From assembly GCA_027943335.1 (NCBI GenBank), contig BSBK01006427.1, forward strand, positions 482,476 through 546,475: a stretch of 64,000 bases of DNA, given 5' to 3'. The notes under the pieces were generated by a model that was not told the DNA's origin, searched no databases, and saw only the letters and a program-made list of their open reading frames with translations. The stretch's first letter is position 1, and the number at the start of each line of letters is the position of its first letter. Positions 62,451 to 64,000 of this stretch are shown in pieces. The position numbers were made by a program, and so were the translations under genes. Source of the stretch: Chamaecyparis obtusa (taxonomy: Eukaryota > Streptophyta > Pinopsida > Cupressales > Cupressaceae).

Positions 62451-63084
62451 TGATGCAGGAGGATCTTGGGTCCTTGGCAATCTTGTTTCACCAAAAACAT
62501 ATTTGAGTTTGTTTGTTTTTCTTGAGTTGGTTGAGTGTTTCTTGGTTCCCTTTGTTCACCAGTATTGGTCAGTTATTTCTCTGGCACTCTATGAATTTCC
62601 TAGCACTCGGTTGCCTCTACTTACCGACAAGTTTCTTTTGAGTTTCAGTTGAGGTTGACTTATGCACTTAATTTGGGTCATGGATTTAATGCTGGTATCC
62701 ATTATTGGGAAGCATGTGGACCTAGATTTGGTCATCCCTTCTATTGATTGTGGATCTGAAGGCCAACTTAGTTCGGTAGTCTCTTGTATAAATATAGTTG
62801 TTTGGTTAGAATTTAGGAGGTCAGTTGGAGAAGTAAGAAGATAGAAGATTAGAGATTGTTGGTAGATCCTCGCATGTTTGAGGACTTCTGTAATTCATTG
62901 TAATATCTGGCCTAAACTAAGAAAGCCTTACAACCTGACATGTATGAATCAATTTAAAGATAATATAAGAAAGATCTTGCATTCTCTCTCTCACAGTTGT
63001 TTTCTGTTGCTTCCATGTATTGTTGAGTAGGGTGGATCTATAGGGTGTGCCATTATTTGGCCCCTCTTGGTCCTTGCTACGTCA
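62451..63084 (+). repeat. 3' LTR of element E
   Basis: 634 bp, TGATGCAGGAGGATC to CTTGCTACGTCA. It keeps a TATA box TATAAATAT at 62787-62795. The bases CAACCCCAGGTGTC just upstream stand at the PPT position. Confidence 0.93.
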
Positions 63085-63089
63085 CCATG

Positions 63090-64000
63090 TGTGGTAAGTA
63101 TAAGCATGGATGTTATGGGCTCCATGTGGTCAAGTTTTCCTAAGGGAAAGGGATGGAATAAGGCAGATTTGAAAAAGAATTTTTTGTCCATGTGTGGCAC
63201 ATAATTTCCTTACTATTATCTTGGTTTTCTACTCTGGGTTATTGGTCCAATTTTACCCATGTTATATAGTCTTTAGAAGAATTATGTGTACAACCTTGGT
63301 TGGGAGTATGTTTGTGTGTGTGTCTCCATGTTTGTTTATTTGTTTGTTTATGAGTATGTTTGTACCTGTTAGTGTTTAAAACCCCTAGCTCGGGGGTGGC
63401 CTAAAAGGCCTAGGTTAGGAGGTGAGCCTACATGGTCAACCTACAAGGTTTTATTTGCAAGTTCTATGAAGTTTTTTGGAAGCAACAAGCTTGTCTAGGA
63501 GAATTTGTTTCTACAAGTGGTTTCATTGATTTATCTTGAAAATTCCTATGAGGAGAAAGTTGTAACACCTTGAAAACTTTGGTTTATAAAATTTGTATTA
63601 ATGTCGTAATTTTATTAAGATGTGAAAGGAGAAATTGTATTTCATTCAAAGTTGTAAATTATCAATATGTTGTGAAAGGAAAATATGAAATTTCTAGATA
63701 TATTAATGATGTAAACTTCCTATGTTGAAGAAGGGGAAAAATATATTTCAAAGTTGTAATTTGCAATTTGATATTTGAATAAAGTTTGAAAGGAAGGTTA
63801 AATATATGTTCTATTTAAGTTAGTTCTTGTTTTAAAGTTTTGCCTTAACATAGTGGTTAAGATTTAATTGTAAAATTTACCTTCTATATGTAAAGTTCAT
63901 TTCCAAAGTAATTAAATTCCTATATGGTGATTTAAAGGGAAAAATATCTTAAATGTTATTTTTTTAATCTTTTGATAATCAAGTTATTAATTTAAGTTTT
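63090..64000. other. Unassigned region right of element E
   Basis: No gene recognised. There is a TG-rich stretch at 63307-63365, a GGCCTAAAAGGCC palindrome at 63400, and a TGTAACACCTTGAAAAC at 63561 that has the look of a plant LTR start. Without a partner in the window this cannot be shown. Confidence 0.45.

Larger units (their letters stand above)
57233..63084 (+). mobile_element. Element E: chromodomain Ty3/gypsy retrotransposon (chromovirus), full length but mutated
   Basis: TSD CCATG is perfect (57228-57232, 63085-63089). LTRs are 615 and 634 bp. Order: PBS, gag, protease, reverse transcriptase, RNase H, integrase, chromodomain, PPT position, LTR. It is close kin of F and D. Gag-pol keeps mostly one frame; the protease is shifted (about 58995 to 59515). 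Many stops fit C-to-T change in Gln and Arg codons. Confidence 0.95.

Noticed and set aside
63307..63365. TG/TTTG-rich stretch as a microsatellite
   Set aside because: The repeat is irregular with no run long enough to call; noted only as sequence bias.

Overview
This window looks like intergenic DNA from a large, repeat-rich seed-plant nuclear genome. A gymnosperm is my best guess, from the density of old, degenerate LTR retrotransposons and the long nests. The species cannot be fixed from sequence alone. I found no intact host gene, no rRNA or tRNA gene, no CRISPR and no bacterial-type operon. About 55 of the 64 kb can be assigned to retrotransposons or a DNA transposon. Most boundaries rest on LTR pairs, primer-binding sites (PBS), polypurine tracts (PPT) and target-site duplications (TSD) read directly from the sequence.

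Layout. Positions 1-4284 hold the 3' part of a Ty1/copia element (H), with a long extra reading frame after pol and a 3' LTR. Positions 5281-52166 are one Ty1/copia element (A, + strand, TSD TACAT) that has been burst open. Its 5' LTR was hit by a second copia (B, - strand, 6743-38151, TSD GTTCT). The 3' end of B was hit by a gag-protease-only LTR element (C, +, 8288-29234). The 5' LTR of C was hit by a long-LTR element of unknown coding type (G, +, 8572-21576). The reading frame of G was hit by a chromodomain Ty3/gypsy element (F, -, 12112-18480, TSD TTACC). This is a five-level nest: A>B>C>G>F. The reverse transcriptase of B also carries a solo LTR (S1, 30654-33356, TSD CCACA). The protease of A carries a deleted chromovirus (D, 39915-45963), whose 3' LTR carries another solo LTR (S2, 43494-45945, TSD CTTAC). 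The reverse transcriptase of A carries a 992-bp DNA transposon with terminal inverted repeats (M, 48040-49031).

Positions 52172-57232 are AT-rich and hold no gene I recognise. Positions 57233-63084 are a complete but mutated chromovirus (E, +, TSD CCATG). Positions 63090-64000 are unassigned.

How the parts relate. D, E and F belong to one chromovirus lineage: same LTR terminus, same Met-initiator type PBS and same gag-pol order. G, S1 and S2 share a long LTR family marked by repeated long inverted repeats. H, A and B share features reported for Sireviruses: repeated PPT-like motifs and a C-rich tract close to the LTR 3' end. The least familiar items are the 3' reading frame in H, the acidic reading frame carried by G, the hairpin arrays in G-family LTRs, a hydrophobic reading frame inside the U3 of A, and transposon M. 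All coding regions carry stops, frameshifts or insertions. Nothing here looks autonomous today.
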